This document shows positions 52,997-63,570 of a stretch of DNA of 64,000 bases, piece after piece. The stretch lies in contig NZ_FOLN01000007.1 of the NCBI RefSeq assembly GCF_900112395.1, forward strand, positions 1 through 64,000, given 5' to 3'. The stretch's first letter is position 1. The number at the start of each line of letters is the position of its first letter. This stretch comes from Algibacter lectus (GTDB taxonomy: Bacteria; Bacteroidota; Bacteroidia; Flavobacteriales; Flavobacteriaceae). Both the position numbers and the translations under genes were made by a program. The notes under the pieces were generated by a model. That model made no database searches. It was not told the DNA's origin and was given only the letters and a program-made list of their open reading frames with translations.

Positions 52997-53932
52997 TTAC
53001 AGTTTGGTTTTAAAATAGTCGATGGTTTTTATTAAGCCTGTTTCTAGTTGAATATTAGGTTGCCATCCATTTAGTTTATCTTTAGCTAAGCTAATATCTG
53101 GTTGGCGTTGCTTTGGATCATCTTTAGGCAACGGCATAAATATTAATTTAGAGCTAGAACCTGTTAATTTTATCACAGTTTCTGCTAACTCTAACATAGT
53201 GAACTCATTAGGGTTTCCAAGATTTACTGGGCCTAGAAATTCTGGTTCCGAGTTCATCATTCTAATCATACCTTCCACCAAATCATCTACATACTGAAAT
53301 GAGCGTGTTTGTAAACCATCACCAAAAATGGTGATGTCTTCGCCTCGTAAAGCCTGCATAATAAAGTTAGAAACTACACGGCCATCACTAGGGTTCATAT
53401 TAGGACCGTAAGTATTAAAAATTCTAATAATTTTTATAGCGACTTCATTTTGTATATGATAATCCATAAATAAAGTTTCTGCGCAACGTTTTCCTTCGTC
53501 GTAACAAGACCTTATTCCAATCGGGTTAACATTTCCCCAGTAATCTTCTTTTTGTGGGTGTACTTTTGGGTCACCATAAACTTCACTTGTACTTGCTTGT
53601 AGTATTTTAGCATTAACACGTTTGGCTAAACCTAACATGTTTACAGCGCCAAGTACCGATGTTTTTATTGTTTTTATTGGGTTGTATTGGTAATGTACAG
53701 GCGAAGCTGGACATGCTAAATTATAGATTTCATCAACCTCTGCAAAGTAAGGGTGCGTAATATCATGACGAACTAATTCAAAGTATGGGTTATCTAATAG
53801 ATGTACCACGTTTTGTTTAGATCCTGTAAAATAATTATCTAAGCATATAATATCGTTTCCTTCGTTTAGTAAACGTTCACATAAATGAGACCCTACGAAA
53901 CCAGCACCTCCGGTAATTAAAATTTTTTTCAT
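52997..53932 (-). CDS. UDP-glucuronic acid decarboxylase (UDP-xylose synthase type)
   Basis: A 311-residue extended SDR enzyme. NAD-binding [10 protein letters not shown] is at residues 8-17, [15 protein letters not shown] at about 114-128, and the catalytic SCYDEGKR at about 142-149. [13 protein letters not shown] and [14 protein letters not shown] are typical of UXS. It converts UDP-glucuronate to UDP-xylose, so the polysaccharide may contain xylose or a derived sugar. It overlaps the upstream GT2 gene by 4 bp. Confidence 0.92.
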   Translation of the reverse strand: MKKILITGGAGFVGSHLCERLLNEGNDIICLDNYFTGSKQNVVHLLDNPYFELVRHDITHPYFAEVDEIYNLACPASPVHYQYNPIKTIKTSVLGAVNMLGLAKRVNAKILQASTSEVYGDPKVHPQKEDYWGNVNPIGIRSCYDEGKRCAETLFMDYHIQNEVAIKIIRIFNTYGPNMNPSDGRVVSNFIMQALRGEDITIFGDGLQTRSFQYVDDLVEGMIRMMNSEPEFLGPVNLGNPNEFTMLELAETVIKLTGSSSKLIFMPLPKDDPKQRQPDISLAKDKLNGWQPNIQLETGLIKTIDYFKTKL

Positions 53933-54759
53933 TTTGTATGTTTTAATTCTGCAATTTTAGTTTGTATTTGAAAAAAGTAATTCGCTTTATATTTTGCCAA
54001 GCGATAGCCCGCAAGTCCATCAAGAAACCCGAGTTTTAACACGAAAGAACCCATAAAATATATCATAGGTAATAAGCCGCTATTAATAAATTGATACTTA
54101 ATTTTTTGTCTTTTCGTTAAATCATTAAATCCTGTTTTTAATAAAAACAAGTAACGCTTAGCTTCCCAAGTAGAGTAGGCGTTATGGCGTGCTATATAAT
54201 GCTCTAAACCTTTGTAGTCTTTGTGTATAATTGGGCTTCCAATTTTACCAATTTCACCATCAATAATGGGGTGTTCGTGCACTTCCATATCTAAATGGCT
54301 CCATGAATCTTCCTGAATTTGCTCATATTCTCCCGAATCTTTTTTGAACAAAGCCAGTTTTTTCATTTTATCGCCATGCTTCAACTCCTTACCCATAAAG
54401 TAGTTGTTGTAGTTCAGCCAAAACCCTTTAAAGTTCGAGTCTTTAGTTTTTTCGCCTATTTCTTTGATAAACGCATCGGTTAAAAATTCATCGGCGTCCA
54501 AAAATAAAATCCAATCATTTTCTAGGTCAACATTCCTTAAAGTCCAATTTCGCTTTTTAGGGAATTTTCCATCCCAATTAAAATCTACAATCTTAAAACC
54601 AAATTGCTTCACTATAGCTGGCGTTTTGTCTGTACTTTGAGAGTCAATAACAATAACTTCTGAAAACGAACTTAATTTCTCCAAACAATGGGGTAAATTC
54701 AGTTCTTCATTTTTTACGGATACAACAACGGTAATCGGTAATTTACTCATATTAGTCAA
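53929..54759 (-). CDS. Family 2 glycosyltransferase, WaaE/KdtX-like
   Basis: A 276-residue enzyme: [36 protein letters not shown], and [11 protein letters not shown] (catalytic DAD). It resembles LPS core transferases of the WaaE/KdtX type, with a C-terminal hydrophobic segment (about 228-252) that may be membrane-associated. The start at 54750 (MSKLPIT) would remove the 8-bp overlap with the acetyltransferase gene. Confidence 0.88.
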   Translation of the reverse strand: MTNMSKLPITVVVSVKNEELNLPHCLEKLSSFSEVIVIDSQSTDKTPAIVKQFGFKIVDFNWDGKFPKKRNWTLRNVDLENDWILFLDADEFLTDAFIKEIGEKTKDSNFKGFWLNYNNYFMGKELKHGDKMKKLALFKKDSGEYEQIQEDSWSHLDMEVHEHPIIDGEIGKIGSPIIHKDYKGLEHYIARHNAYSTWEAKRYLFLLKTGFNDLTKRQKIKYQFINSGLLPMIYFMGSFVLKLGFLDGLAGYRLAKYKANYFFQIQTKIAELKHTK

Positions 54760-55300
54760 TGTTTCTTTTTTTTATAAATTTAGCTGGGTTTCCACCAACA
54801 ATAGTCCACGGTTCTACGTCTTTAAATACAGATGCTGTTGCTCCTACAACGGCTCCTTCACCTATAGTTACTCCCATACCAATAAAAACAGCAGCGCCAA
54901 TCCATGCTTGGTCTTTTACAGTAATTGGTGCGGTAATTAAAGGGTAATCTTTTTTGTTAATATCGTGAGATGCAGCACATAAATATGTTTTTTGTGATAC
55001 GGTAGCATGTGCGCCTATGGTAATTTTATCAACATTATAGCAATCTACTTCTGGAGCTAAACACGAGTATTCATGCATTTCTAAGTTCCAAGGCATATAT
55101 ATTCTAACAGATGAATATACTACAGCTTTGGCGTGTACTTTTGCACCAAAAAGTCTTAATAAAAATAATTTCCACCCGTTACCTAAGCGTCTTGGTAGAG
55201 GGCGAGCAAAAAGCAACCAAACTACAGACCATAATAATCGAGCGATTTGATTTTTACGACTAAAGTTGTTTTTGTATTCTGATAGATCTACTTTATTCAT
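54752..55300 (-). CDS. WcaF-type hexapeptide acetyltransferase
   Basis: A 182-residue left-handed beta-helix enzyme with hexapeptide repeats (about 85-170, ITIGAHATVSQKTYLCAASH, WIGAAVFIGMGVTIGEGAVV) and the family feature of an early WLLFARPLPRRLGNGWK segment, as in colanic acid WcaF proteins. The probable catalytic His is in AASHDI. It O-acetylates a sugar of the repeat unit. It overlaps both flanking genes by a few bases. Confidence 0.9.
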   Translation of the reverse strand: MNKVDLSEYKNNFSRKNQIARLLWSVVWLLFARPLPRRLGNGWKLFLLRLFGAKVHAKAVVYSSVRIYMPWNLEMHEYSCLAPEVDCYNVDKITIGAHATVSQKTYLCAASHDINKKDYPLITAPITVKDQAWIGAAVFIGMGVTIGEGAVVGATASVFKDVEPWTIVGGNPAKFIKKRNID

Positions 55301-56445
55301 ACAACATCTACATATTTAGGTTTATCACCATCATTTAAAATCCAATTATAGAGTTCTAGCATTTGCTTAGCTACCGCATTCATGCTAAATTGATCTTCAA
55401 CTAGTTTTCTTCCATTTATTCCTAATTCCAATAAGGCTTCGGGAGATTTTACTAACATCTGGTTTAAAGATTCAACAAGAGGTTTAACACCAATATCAAT
55501 CCAATTTCCACAGTTGTAAGTTTCTAAGGCTTCCCAAGGCGCACCTTTTGTGGTTATTACAGGTGTATAGCAGGCTAAAGCTTCAGCAACTACAATACCA
55601 AAATTTTCACTAAACGTTGGCAGTACAAATAAACTAGCGGCTCTAAATACTTTAAGTTTTTCTTCCCCAAATACTGGTGCTTTAATTTGTATTTGGTTTT
55701 CTAGATTAGATTTTTTTATAAGCGTTTTTAGTTCTTCAATATAAGCAGTGTCTCCATTTCCGTAAATATCAATGACCCAATTTTGCTTTACTTCAGGGTT
55801 TAATTGTTTCCAAGCTTCAATTAAATTTTCAATGCCCTTTTTTTTATGAATTCGTGATAAAAATAAAATGCGTTTAGGAGTTTTAGATTTATTCGGAATG
55901 GTATCTGAAAAAGCTTTTAAATCAATGCCATTAGGTATCATAGCTACAGGATTTGTAAATCCTAAATCACGAATGCTTTTTACTTCCATTGGTGCAGTAG
56001 CGTGTATGCAAGCGGCATGATCTAAATCCTTTTTTTGAAACAAACTTAAAGCTAGTTTCTTTTTTAGCGGACTTTGCGTTAAAGACCAAGGTTCTAGCAT
56101 GCCTCTAGGTGTGATAATGTATGGTATATGTCGTTCTCTTGCCATTTTAGCCATTTGGTGCACTGGCATTTGCCACAATCCATGACCGTGTAATAAATGA
56201 GCTTCCGATTTTTTTAGACTGTTTTTTAGGCTTTTAGAAAGGCCTAGTTTTTCGAAGTCATGAAAATAAACGTTTCCATTAGGAGTGTTAAAGCTGTTTA
56301 AAATTGGTTCAGGACTTTTTAGGGTCTCTAAATCAATTTTTATATTACTTTCCAGAGATAACATTTCCGAAATTAAATGGGTTACGCTTCGCGCTGGTCC
56401 TCCGGTTGAAATATCTATGGAAGTTATAACATGATTAATTTTCAA
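55297..56445 (-). CDS. Family 4 glycosyltransferase
   Basis: A 382-residue GT-B enzyme. STGGPARSVTHLI near the N-terminus binds the acceptor side, KTPKRILFLSRIHKKKGIEN starts the C-terminal domain, and ENFGIVVAEALACYTPVITT is the donor-binding EX7E block. It is the usual partner of WcaF-type acetyltransferases. It overlaps the acetyltransferase gene by 4 bp, so the two are coupled. Confidence 0.92.
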   Translation of the reverse strand: MKINHVITSIDISTGGPARSVTHLISEMLSLESNIKIDLETLKSPEPILNSFNTPNGNVYFHDFEKLGLSKSLKNSLKKSEAHLLHGHGLWQMPVHQMAKMARERHIPYIITPRGMLEPWSLTQSPLKKKLALSLFQKKDLDHAACIHATAPMEVKSIRDLGFTNPVAMIPNGIDLKAFSDTIPNKSKTPKRILFLSRIHKKKGIENLIEAWKQLNPEVKQNWVIDIYGNGDTAYIEELKTLIKKSNLENQIQIKAPVFGEEKLKVFRAASLFVLPTFSENFGIVVAEALACYTPVITTKGAPWEALETYNCGNWIDIGVKPLVESLNQMLVKSPEALLELGINGRKLVEDQFSMNAVAKQMLELYNWILNDGDKPKYVDVV

Positions 56446-56448
56446 AGC

Positions 56449-57423
56449 TTATATCTTTTTGTATAAATTAAAATATTTCGAAGCTATTTTTTTGACTTCA
56501 AATTGTTCAACATTATTGAAGCCTAAGTCTATTAACTTATTTCGCCTGTCGTTGTTTTCTATAATTGTTTTAAAGGCTTTTTGCATATCCTCAACATTCA
56601 AAGGGTCTGCATAGCATACACTATCTCCTGCAATTTCAGGAATAGAAGCTCTTTGGCTTGTTACTACAACGCGTCCCGTTTTTTGCGCCTCAATAATTGG
56701 CATTCCAAAACCTTCGTATAACGAAACAAAACTTACAAGATCGCAGTCCTGATACAAGGCCACAATATCTTTATATGCTATGTTTGTGTAGTTTAAAAAA
56801 TCTATTTTATATAGTTCTAATATATCTTTATCGTTTTTACTTAACGGGCCAACTATAACAAGTTTACATGGTATATGTTGTAAACTTTTAATGGTGTTTT
56901 CTAAATTTTTATTAGCCTTAGTCCCTATATGTAAAATAGTAGGTTGTTTAGCATTGAAGTCTTTAGGTTTAGTTTCTATCAATGGGTTAACAGGGTTATA
57001 GATAACTTCTGTTTTGTTTTTTGCCCATGGAATAACTTGTAACACCTCATGTTTTGAAAATTTTGAGATTACCGTTATTTTTTTTACAAATAAACCTGGT
57101 AAGGTAAACCATAAGGTTTTAAACATAAATTTTCTAATAGAAGTCCCTTTTATAATCGAGTTAACATCGTGTATCGTTAATATGGTTTTTTTAAAGGGGA
57201 TGATACCAATGTAATGTACATCGCCTGTAATATGGATAATGCCTTTAAGCGATAAAACATGCCAAATATTTAGAAAAACAGCTTTTAAAGAAGCACCTCC
57301 ATGGGGTAATTCCACAATATTAACGGCAACATCACTAGGGAGATTTTTTATTATTGAAGCAAACAACTCTTCAATGCTATTATGGCTAGGACCTCTTTTT
57401 CTGAAAATGAAATTAACCAGCAT
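56449..57423 (-). CDS. Family 4 glycosyltransferase
   Basis: A 324-residue GT-B enzyme: KPTILHIGTKANKNLENTIK-like block (QPTILHIGTKANKN), then LVSFVSLYEGFGMPIIEAQK with the EX7E motif. It is a little shorter than typical because the N-terminal domain is compact. It overlaps the next upstream gene by 11 bp. Confidence 0.9.
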   Translation of the reverse strand: MLVNFIFRKRGPSHNSIEELFASIIKNLPSDVAVNIVELPHGGASLKAVFLNIWHVLSLKGIIHITGDVHYIGIIPFKKTILTIHDVNSIIKGTSIRKFMFKTLWFTLPGLFVKKITVISKFSKHEVLQVIPWAKNKTEVIYNPVNPLIETKPKDFNAKQPTILHIGTKANKNLENTIKSLQHIPCKLVIVGPLSKNDKDILELYKIDFLNYTNIAYKDIVALYQDCDLVSFVSLYEGFGMPIIEAQKTGRVVVTSQRASIPEIAGDSVCYADPLNVEDMQKAFKTIIENNDRRNKLIDLGFNNVEQFEVKKIASKYFNLYKKI

Positions 57424-58630
57424 GAGAAATGTTTTCTATTAAAGTATTAAGTTGCTCATAGTAATTATCCCAAGTATAGTTTTGTGCCGTATCATAGGCT
57501 TTTAATCCATCCTCTTTTAATAAAATTCTATTATTTTGGTATGCTTTAACAGATGTGATTATCGCATCTACATCATCAACAGGGATTACTTTTCCTCCGC
57601 CTTTCAGTACAGCATCTTTAGAACCTGTATTTTCGGTTACAATTACTGGTGTACCGCAAGCCATGCATTCTAAAACAATCATAGCCCAACTGTCTAAATA
57701 AGAAGGGAAAACAAGCAAGTCGGCTTCTCTAAATTTATCTGCAAGTTCTTCATGATGCATAAACGGGTAATACTTGAATTTGGTTTTGTTATTTTCAATA
57801 AGGTCTCTGGCATCTGCCATAGGGCCTATTAAAGTTAGCTCCACGTTATCAAGATGTTCCATGGCTTCAAATAATAAATGCACACCTTTTCTTTTGGTCA
57901 TCGTGCCTGCAAACAATAGCTTTATTGGTGCTGTTTTATCTAAGTTGTATGAAGCTTTAGGTGAAAATGATTTAGGATCAAAGCCTAAACTAACTACATG
58001 GACTTTCTTTTCTTCGATACCGTAATTTATCATGGTATCTCTAGCGAAAGTAGAAAGTGTTATTACATGATCCATAAGGTCATATTCACTTTGCTTTGTA
58101 GATGCGGCTTTATTATAGATATGGTCTTCTTGTATGGATTTAAACATAGGGTACCTGTCTCTTAAATAACCAATATATTTATAATGTACTTGTGCTAAGT
58201 CGAGTACAGCTATAGCGTTCTTGTTTTTAGCTTGTTTAAAACTGTTTAAACAAGATTTTTCGTAACCTATAAACACATTAAAATTTAGCTTTTTTATTTT
58301 TTTTGTAACAAACAAATCAAACTTGTTTTCAGCATAAAGGCTATCTAGTTCTGTATTATTGTAAAAGGGAACTTTTGTTTTTAGTTGTCGAAACAATTCA
58401 TGCATTGGGTATTGCTTAACAAACTTTGGTGGTAAGCTTTTATCAAAACGCTTTTTAAAAATAGAATCTATTAATTTTTTTAAAGGTGTTTTTAATAACA
58501 CTTTTATTAGCGTATGGTCTTTTTTATACCAAATACTAGTAAAAAAACACAATAAATAATTATCCTTAAGTAAAGCAATACAAAGCTTATTTGTATGCTG
58601 TTTTACAGGGTTAGATACTATAACTTTCAT
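57413..58630 (-). CDS. Family 4 glycosyltransferase
   Basis: A 405-residue GT-B enzyme. KLLFAGTMTKRKGVHLLFEA starts the donor domain and SYLDSWAMIVLECMACGTPV carries the EX-type donor motif with Glu. The N-terminal domain has basic patches suited to membrane association. It overlaps the genes on both sides by 11-20 bp. Confidence 0.92.
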   Translation of the reverse strand: MKVIVSNPVKQHTNKLCIALLKDNYLLCFFTSIWYKKDHTLIKVLLKTPLKKLIDSIFKKRFDKSLPPKFVKQYPMHELFRQLKTKVPFYNNTELDSLYAENKFDLFVTKKIKKLNFNVFIGYEKSCLNSFKQAKNKNAIAVLDLAQVHYKYIGYLRDRYPMFKSIQEDHIYNKAASTKQSEYDLMDHVITLSTFARDTMINYGIEEKKVHVVSLGFDPKSFSPKASYNLDKTAPIKLLFAGTMTKRKGVHLLFEAMEHLDNVELTLIGPMADARDLIENNKTKFKYYPFMHHEELADKFREADLLVFPSYLDSWAMIVLECMACGTPVIVTENTGSKDAVLKGGGKVIPVDDVDAIITSVKAYQNNRILLKEDGLKAYDTAQNYTWDNYYEQLNTLIENISHAG

Positions 58631-59906
58631 CTATATATCTTTGTTTTTGGCGAGCAGCAATAAATAATAAAACGCCTATTTGTGAGCAGTATATAATGTT
58701 TTCTATATAGGCATAGTTTGTTTGAGACATAACTAAAACTGCAGGTATTTGGTATATAAAAAAGAACAGTAATAGACCTCGTAATTTTTTGTCTTTTTCT
58801 CGGTTCATCACTTTAAATAAAAAGAGTAATACTGTAAACCTAAAGATTACAAGTATTATGAAACCGAGCATACCTTGCTCAATGGCTATACGCTCAGATT
58901 CTTCTTCCCAGTATGATGGTAAACTAGATCGATCATATATAAAGCTTTGAGCAGGACTTGCTGTTACGCCTAAACCATGTCCGAAAAAACCAGCAGTTTC
59001 AGAAAATTTAAAGGGTGTAAATATTTCAAGTAGCCGACCTTCACTACTGTCAGAGTTATTAATTCTTGATTGAAAATTTTCTAGAGAATTTTGAAAAAAG
59101 CTAGTTTGAAGACCTATCAGAACAAGAACAGGTAAAACTATAAATATGCGGGCAAATTGTTTAAAACTGATAACTTTAAAAGGCTTTGCTAACATTAAAA
59201 ATAAAACTGAAGTGAAGATGTAAAAGCCAAGTGAGTACCTTGACCCCGTCATAAAAACACAAGCTACTCCAAGAATAACATTTATACTTACAATTAGTTT
59301 ATTGCCTGAATTTAGAACGAATTGAGCGAAACTTAATAATGCTGTAAATACAATGTAATATTGACTTAGTGTAATATAAGGAAATATGGTTGTGATTCTA
59401 ACGGCGTTACCAACTTGTGATATATATTCTGTTTCTGCTACATATTTGTTTAAAAAATGATCTGGAGGTAAAGTATATTGATAGATACCTAAAATGAAGA
59501 CAAGTAGAATAATGAAATTTAAGAAATTTAGAAATTTAAATAAGCCTTGCTTTGTTTTTAATGCTAGTGGAATCATGAAGAACAAAGGGAAATAAGCGAC
59601 GTGTACACTTAAACCTAAAATAGGCACAATAGGTCCGAAATTTAATGCTCCCAGGCAAAAAGAAAAACAAAGAAATAGCATGTAAATGGTTAATGCTATA
59701 ATAATGTTTTTGTCTTGCAGTATTTTTTTTCGGTTCGTTTTTATTAGAACAAAAGCAAAATAAATAGAAAACACTAACTTGCCTAAGAATAAAGCATTAC
59801 TTAAGCCTGGGACAACCCATTTCCTTAAGATACCTTCTAAAAGGACCCATATATAAAAAAAGATTAGTGTTTTTTTTAAATTCACGTGCTCTATTAATAT
59901 AGCCAA
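58611..59906 (-). CDS. Wzy-like O-antigen/exopolysaccharide polymerase
   Basis: A 431-residue integral membrane protein with about ten to twelve TM helices and a long periplasmic loop (about residues 275-325, containing GRLLEIFTPFKFSETAGFFG and GHGLG), typical of Wzy_C-family polymerases/ligases. In this cluster, polymerase is the more likely role. No Wzx flippase is in the window, so it may be encoded beyond base 64000. Confidence 0.82.
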   Translation of the reverse strand: MAILIEHVNLKKTLIFFYIWVLLEGILRKWVVPGLSNALFLGKLVFSIYFAFVLIKTNRKKILQDKNIIIALTIYMLFLCFSFCLGALNFGPIVPILGLSVHVAYFPLFFMIPLALKTKQGLFKFLNFLNFIILLVFILGIYQYTLPPDHFLNKYVAETEYISQVGNAVRITTIFPYITLSQYYIVFTALLSFAQFVLNSGNKLIVSINVILGVACVFMTGSRYSLGFYIFTSVLFLMLAKPFKVISFKQFARIFIVLPVLVLIGLQTSFFQNSLENFQSRINNSDSSEGRLLEIFTPFKFSETAGFFGHGLGVTASPAQSFIYDRSSLPSYWEEESERIAIEQGMLGFIILVIFRFTVLLFLFKVMNREKDKKLRGLLLFFFIYQIPAVLVMSQTNYAYIENIIYCSQIGVLLFIAARQKQRYIDESYSI

Positions 59907-60484
59907 GCTCTGTTTGCCGCAACAAACTCACATGGGTTATAGGTTAAGTTTTTATTTCGCTTTTTTTGTAATATAACTGCGGGATTGCCAATAACAATGC
60001 TAAAGGGCTCCACGTTTTTACTTACTACTGCTCCTGCACCTATTACCGCACCTTTACCAATGGAAACACCAGGTAGTATAATGGCATTTGTTGCAACCCA
60101 GGCATAATCGCCTATCGTTATTGGTTTGGAGTGTTGTGTCCATTGCGGGTCTTGCACATCGTGAGAAGCGGTTAATATCTCTACACCATCGTTAATACAA
60201 ACATAGTTTCCTATATCTACTTTATCGTGAAGTGCTATTTTTACTCTACCTAAAAAGGAGAAATCTCCAATTATTAAATTATGCTTTTTTCCCAATATAG
60301 AAATTTTACCAACTTCTGCTGTTTTTGAAATTAATGCTCCCTTCGTTCCCAATTTAAATCGCCTTAAATTTCTTAAAAAAAGTTGTCTGGCGTTTAAAGC
60401 TCTTTTAGCCCAAGATTTTAAATAGTTTTTACTCAAAAAAGGATGTCTCGATCTATTTTTCCAAAGATAAGTTAGTGCTGCCAT
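59894..60484 (-). CDS. Hexapeptide-repeat acyltransferase
   Basis: A 196-residue left-handed beta-helix protein with repeats at about 50-170 (VEILTASHDVQ with the likely catalytic His, YAWVATNAIILPGVSIGKGA, VVSKNVEPFSIVIGNPAV). It probably transfers an acetyl group to a sugar. It starts right after the GT4 gene stop (adjacent, no gap) and overlaps the polymerase gene by 13 bp. Confidence 0.88.
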   Translation of the reverse strand: MAALTYLWKNRSRHPFLSKNYLKSWAKRALNARQLFLRNLRRFKLGTKGALISKTAEVGKISILGKKHNLIIGDFSFLGRVKIALHDKVDIGNYVCINDGVEILTASHDVQDPQWTQHSKPITIGDYAWVATNAIILPGVSIGKGAVIGAGAVVSKNVEPFSIVIGNPAVILQKKRNKNLTYNPCEFVAANRAWLY

Positions 60485-61606
60485 TTATTTATCTTTATTT
60501 AATTCACGTATTAGTTGTTTGCTCACGTTTAATACGTCGTTATAAACTAAAGTGTTTGGTGTATTCATTATTTTTTCTAAAGTTCCGTTTTGATAGTTTT
60601 TAACACCAATCAAATTAGTACTATGGTTAATTTTGCACGCCTCTACATTCCAATCTCTAGCAACGCAAATAACGTTTAAATCGTGTTGCATCATAGCTGC
60701 TACAGTACCACTTTTTTCTACTAATACATATGGCGTTGTAGTGATTCCTATATCTGTAATGCTTAAGTAATTGCTAATATCATGCTCACTTAATTTACCG
60801 GTAATTTCAAATTCAATATCACGGTTTCTTAAAGCACGAGTCCACTCTTCTATATGTAAACCACAATTACCAATAAAAATAAATTTTATTTTGGCAAACT
60901 TATTGGAATCGTTTTGCGTAACCTGTAAAAGTTCATCTAAAAAAAGGCTTACAGGTGCTCCATAATGGATACTGCCAAATATAGATAGTACAATAGTATT
61001 TGTTTTTTTATGACTTTCAATATGAGGAGCAATCTGTTGGCTTTTTAGCATATTACTGAATAGCGGTAAAATGGTCGCGCTATAACCTAATTGGTTAATC
61101 TGGTGTTTATAAAGGTTGCAGTGTGTATTAATTAAGGCAGGTTTTAATGTTTTTATTAAACCCTTAATTAAATTTTTTTGTATGTAACCATGAATTTTAG
61201 ATTTAAACGAGGCACCAATTTCCATGGCAACCCATAGCTCATGGAACATAATGTGACAATTGGCATTCGGGAAAATATTTTTTAAGTTTCTCCCTAAATG
61301 TATAGGTAAGCCTTTTTTATTGAAAGCAAAGGGTACATATTGTAAACTTATATAATCGTAAGTTTTATCTTTAAATACGTTTTTAACCTCTTTTAATCCT
61401 TTAGAATCCCATGTTTTAACAATCGGGAGTACTGTTATGTCTTCTAAACTAAATTTTTCTTTACTATTAATTATCTCCCTTTTTTCAGAACATAATACAG
61501 AAACTTCAAAACCTTGACTTACTAGATTTTGAGTGAGCTTATATGTATAGTCTCCTACACCATCTAAAATGGGAGGGAAGTTGTTAGAAATAAATAAGAT
61601 ATTCAT
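60485..61606 (-). CDS. Family 4 glycosyltransferase
   Basis: A 373-residue GT-B enzyme. NNFPPILDGVGDYTYKLTQN is the typical N-terminal acceptor-binding Gly-rich loop, and the C-terminal domain has VLSIFGSIHYG and VEKSGTVAAMMQHDL. The donor motif is less standard than in the other three GT4 proteins here, with Glu in VEKSGTVAA, so the donor preference may differ. Confidence 0.88.
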   Translation of the reverse strand: MNILFISNNFPPILDGVGDYTYKLTQNLVSQGFEVSVLCSEKREIINSKEKFSLEDITVLPIVKTWDSKGLKEVKNVFKDKTYDYISLQYVPFAFNKKGLPIHLGRNLKNIFPNANCHIMFHELWVAMEIGASFKSKIHGYIQKNLIKGLIKTLKPALINTHCNLYKHQINQLGYSATILPLFSNMLKSQQIAPHIESHKKTNTIVLSIFGSIHYGAPVSLFLDELLQVTQNDSNKFAKIKFIFIGNCGLHIEEWTRALRNRDIEFEITGKLSEHDISNYLSITDIGITTTPYVLVEKSGTVAAMMQHDLNVICVARDWNVEACKINHSTNLIGVKNYQNGTLEKIMNTPNTLVYNDVLNVSKQLIRELNKDK

Positions 61607-61608
61607 AG

Positions 61609-62562
61609 TTAATTTTTAAACAAAACAGTTTTTAAGTGTCTAAGGCGCAAAACAGTCTTTATTCCTAGTATTTTAGACGCAAAATTATATTTATTCGATA
61701 AATTTCTAGGAATAGTCCATCCTCCTAATTCGTTAATTAAAAGAGAGGTTGATGCTCTCAGGTGATTTGTTTTGGAAAACGAACCATAATAATTTAAACA
61801 AAGGTTTTCTTTTATTGGTATTAATGTTTTATTATCTGTGTAAGACTCTTTAAGTAAATGTGCTATTTGTTTATATGTCTCTAACAATACCTCCGCTTTT
61901 TTTAAGGTAATGGTGCCTGAAATACTTTTAGTATTAGCAGTTCTATAAAAAGATAATGCATTTTTTACCATTACGATGTTCTTAACTTTTACAATTATAG
62001 GTAAAAAGAACATTTTATCTTGGTTAACTATCAAGTCTTCTTGCCATAATAGGTTATTGGTTATCAATTCTCTTTTTAACAGAATAGCTATAGGGTAGGT
62101 GTACCCCGAATTATAAATATAACTTTCACTGCTTATTTTTGAGAATTTTGGATCAATGCTTGTTGATTTTAAGTCTATTTCGCTTAAAGATCCCGTGAAT
62201 TTTTTCAAATCTGAAACTAAAAAATTAGCATTTGGAAATTCTATAATTGCTTTTAATTGAAATTCTATTTTTTGCGGATGCATAATATCATCGGCATCTA
62301 GAAATTGGACCCATTCACCTTTAGAGTTTTTAAGCGCTAAATTTCTTGCTGTGCATGCACCTTTGTTTGCTTGAGAGATTACGTTTACTCTAGAATCTTT
62401 AATTTTAGAAATTTCTAATAAACTGTTGTCCGTAGACCCATCATCTACCAAGATAATTTCAATGTTTTTGTGTGTTTGGTTAAGGCAAGACATTAAGGTG
62501 TCAGAAATCCATTCTTCACTGTTGTAAATGGGAATAAGTATAGAAACAAGAATGTTTTTCAT
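61609..62562 (-). CDS. Family 2 glycosyltransferase
   Basis: A 317-residue GT-A enzyme: VSILIPIYNSEEWISDTLMS, IILVDDGSTDNSL and WVQFLDADDIMHP (DAD metal site, about residues 89-91). This is a common repeat-unit transferase. It lies 2 bp before the GT4 gene in the direction of transcription. Confidence 0.92.
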   Translation of the reverse strand: MKNILVSILIPIYNSEEWISDTLMSCLNQTHKNIEIILVDDGSTDNSLLEISKIKDSRVNVISQANKGACTARNLALKNSKGEWVQFLDADDIMHPQKIEFQLKAIIEFPNANFLVSDLKKFTGSLSEIDLKSTSIDPKFSKISSESYIYNSGYTYPIAILLKRELITNNLLWQEDLIVNQDKMFFLPIIVKVKNIVMVKNALSFYRTANTKSISGTITLKKAEVLLETYKQIAHLLKESYTDNKTLIPIKENLCLNYYGSFSKTNHLRASTSLLINELGGWTIPRNLSNKYNFASKILGIKTVLRLRHLKTVLFKN

Positions 62563-62609
62563 TTTTTGCTATTTATTATTTTGAATGGCTTTAATTTAAA
62601 GGAGTATGA

Positions 62610-63539
62610 TTACTGTGCCAGTAGATGAGATTTCTGTTTAAGATATTTAGTAATTATATTAGCTAATTTTTTTTGGCCTTTATTATTTATATGTATGCCA
62701 TCCCGAAAATCTGATAATTGGAGTCCGTTCTCTAAATCTAGAATTATAGGGATATTATTTACTCTTGCAAATTCTATAATTTTTTGTCCATGTTTATTAT
62801 AGTTTTTAGATTTTAGCTCTTCTTTTTCTGCATGCAGATAAATAGTTAGAGGTATGTTTTGCTCTTTAGAATAATTATGAAAAGCGCTAAAACCTGTGTT
62901 GAAAATACTTGTTTCTGTTTTTTTGTTAATGCCCAAATTGTCCGTAGAGGTAGTTGATTTTTCAAATTTGCTTGTTAATCTAGGTAGAATATATCTATCT
63001 ACTAATTCATAAAGGGCCAATGAATATTGTTTACTTGGATAGCTTTTATTTACATCAACAATTTTTTCAAAATTCATATTATCATAGGCATCATGAGAGC
63101 TTACAAAAAGGAATATAGATTTAGCGTTCCAATCACCATGTTCTTTTAGGTAAGCAAAGCAATTGTCTGGTCCCCAACTTCCTGCTGAGATATTTAAAAA
63201 TTGAACTTTTTTATTACAAAAGGAGGTTAAGGTTTTACTTAAAAATGATGTGGCTAATGAGTCGTGATCAGTTGGAGTACCTCCATTTATAACAGAATCT
63301 CCGAAGCCTAGTATTTTAATTGAAGCTGTATCAATTTCCTCGTTTCTCATTGAGAACTTATTATACTTTATATGGTTTCCAAAGCGAAAGCGATTTTGAT
63401 TAGGTTTAGCGATATATTCATAATTTTTACTTTCTTTAATTAAAACGGTATCGCAAAAACCAAAATGTATTCTCATTATAAGCTCTATGGCTATAATTAA
63501 AATGGCTGCGAGAGCTATATAGCGTACTTTTTTATTCAT
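62610..63539 (-). CDS. SGNH/GDSL-type hydrolase-like protein, membrane-anchored
   Basis: A 309-residue protein with an N-terminal TM helix (about residues 7-24), the GDS block ILGFGDSVINGG (about 75-86, nucleophile Ser), and a C-terminal DFRDGIHINNKGQ (Asp and His of the triad). It is most like SGNH-fold O-acetyl modification proteins and likely faces the periplasm, where it could add or remove acyl groups on the polysaccharide. The substrate is not known. Confidence 0.82.
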   Translation of the reverse strand: MNKKVRYIALAAILIIAIELIMRIHFGFCDTVLIKESKNYEYIAKPNQNRFRFGNHIKYNKFSMRNEEIDTASIKILGFGDSVINGGTPTDHDSLATSFLSKTLTSFCNKKVQFLNISAGSWGPDNCFAYLKEHGDWNAKSIFLFVSSHDAYDNMNFEKIVDVNKSYPSKQYSLALYELVDRYILPRLTSKFEKSTTSTDNLGINKKTETSIFNTGFSAFHNYSKEQNIPLTIYLHAEKEELKSKNYNKHGQKIIEFARVNNIPIILDLENGLQLSDFRDGIHINNKGQKKLANIITKYLKQKSHLLAQ

Positions 63540-63570
63540 TATTTGTTTTAAGAATTCAGCAGGTTAGATA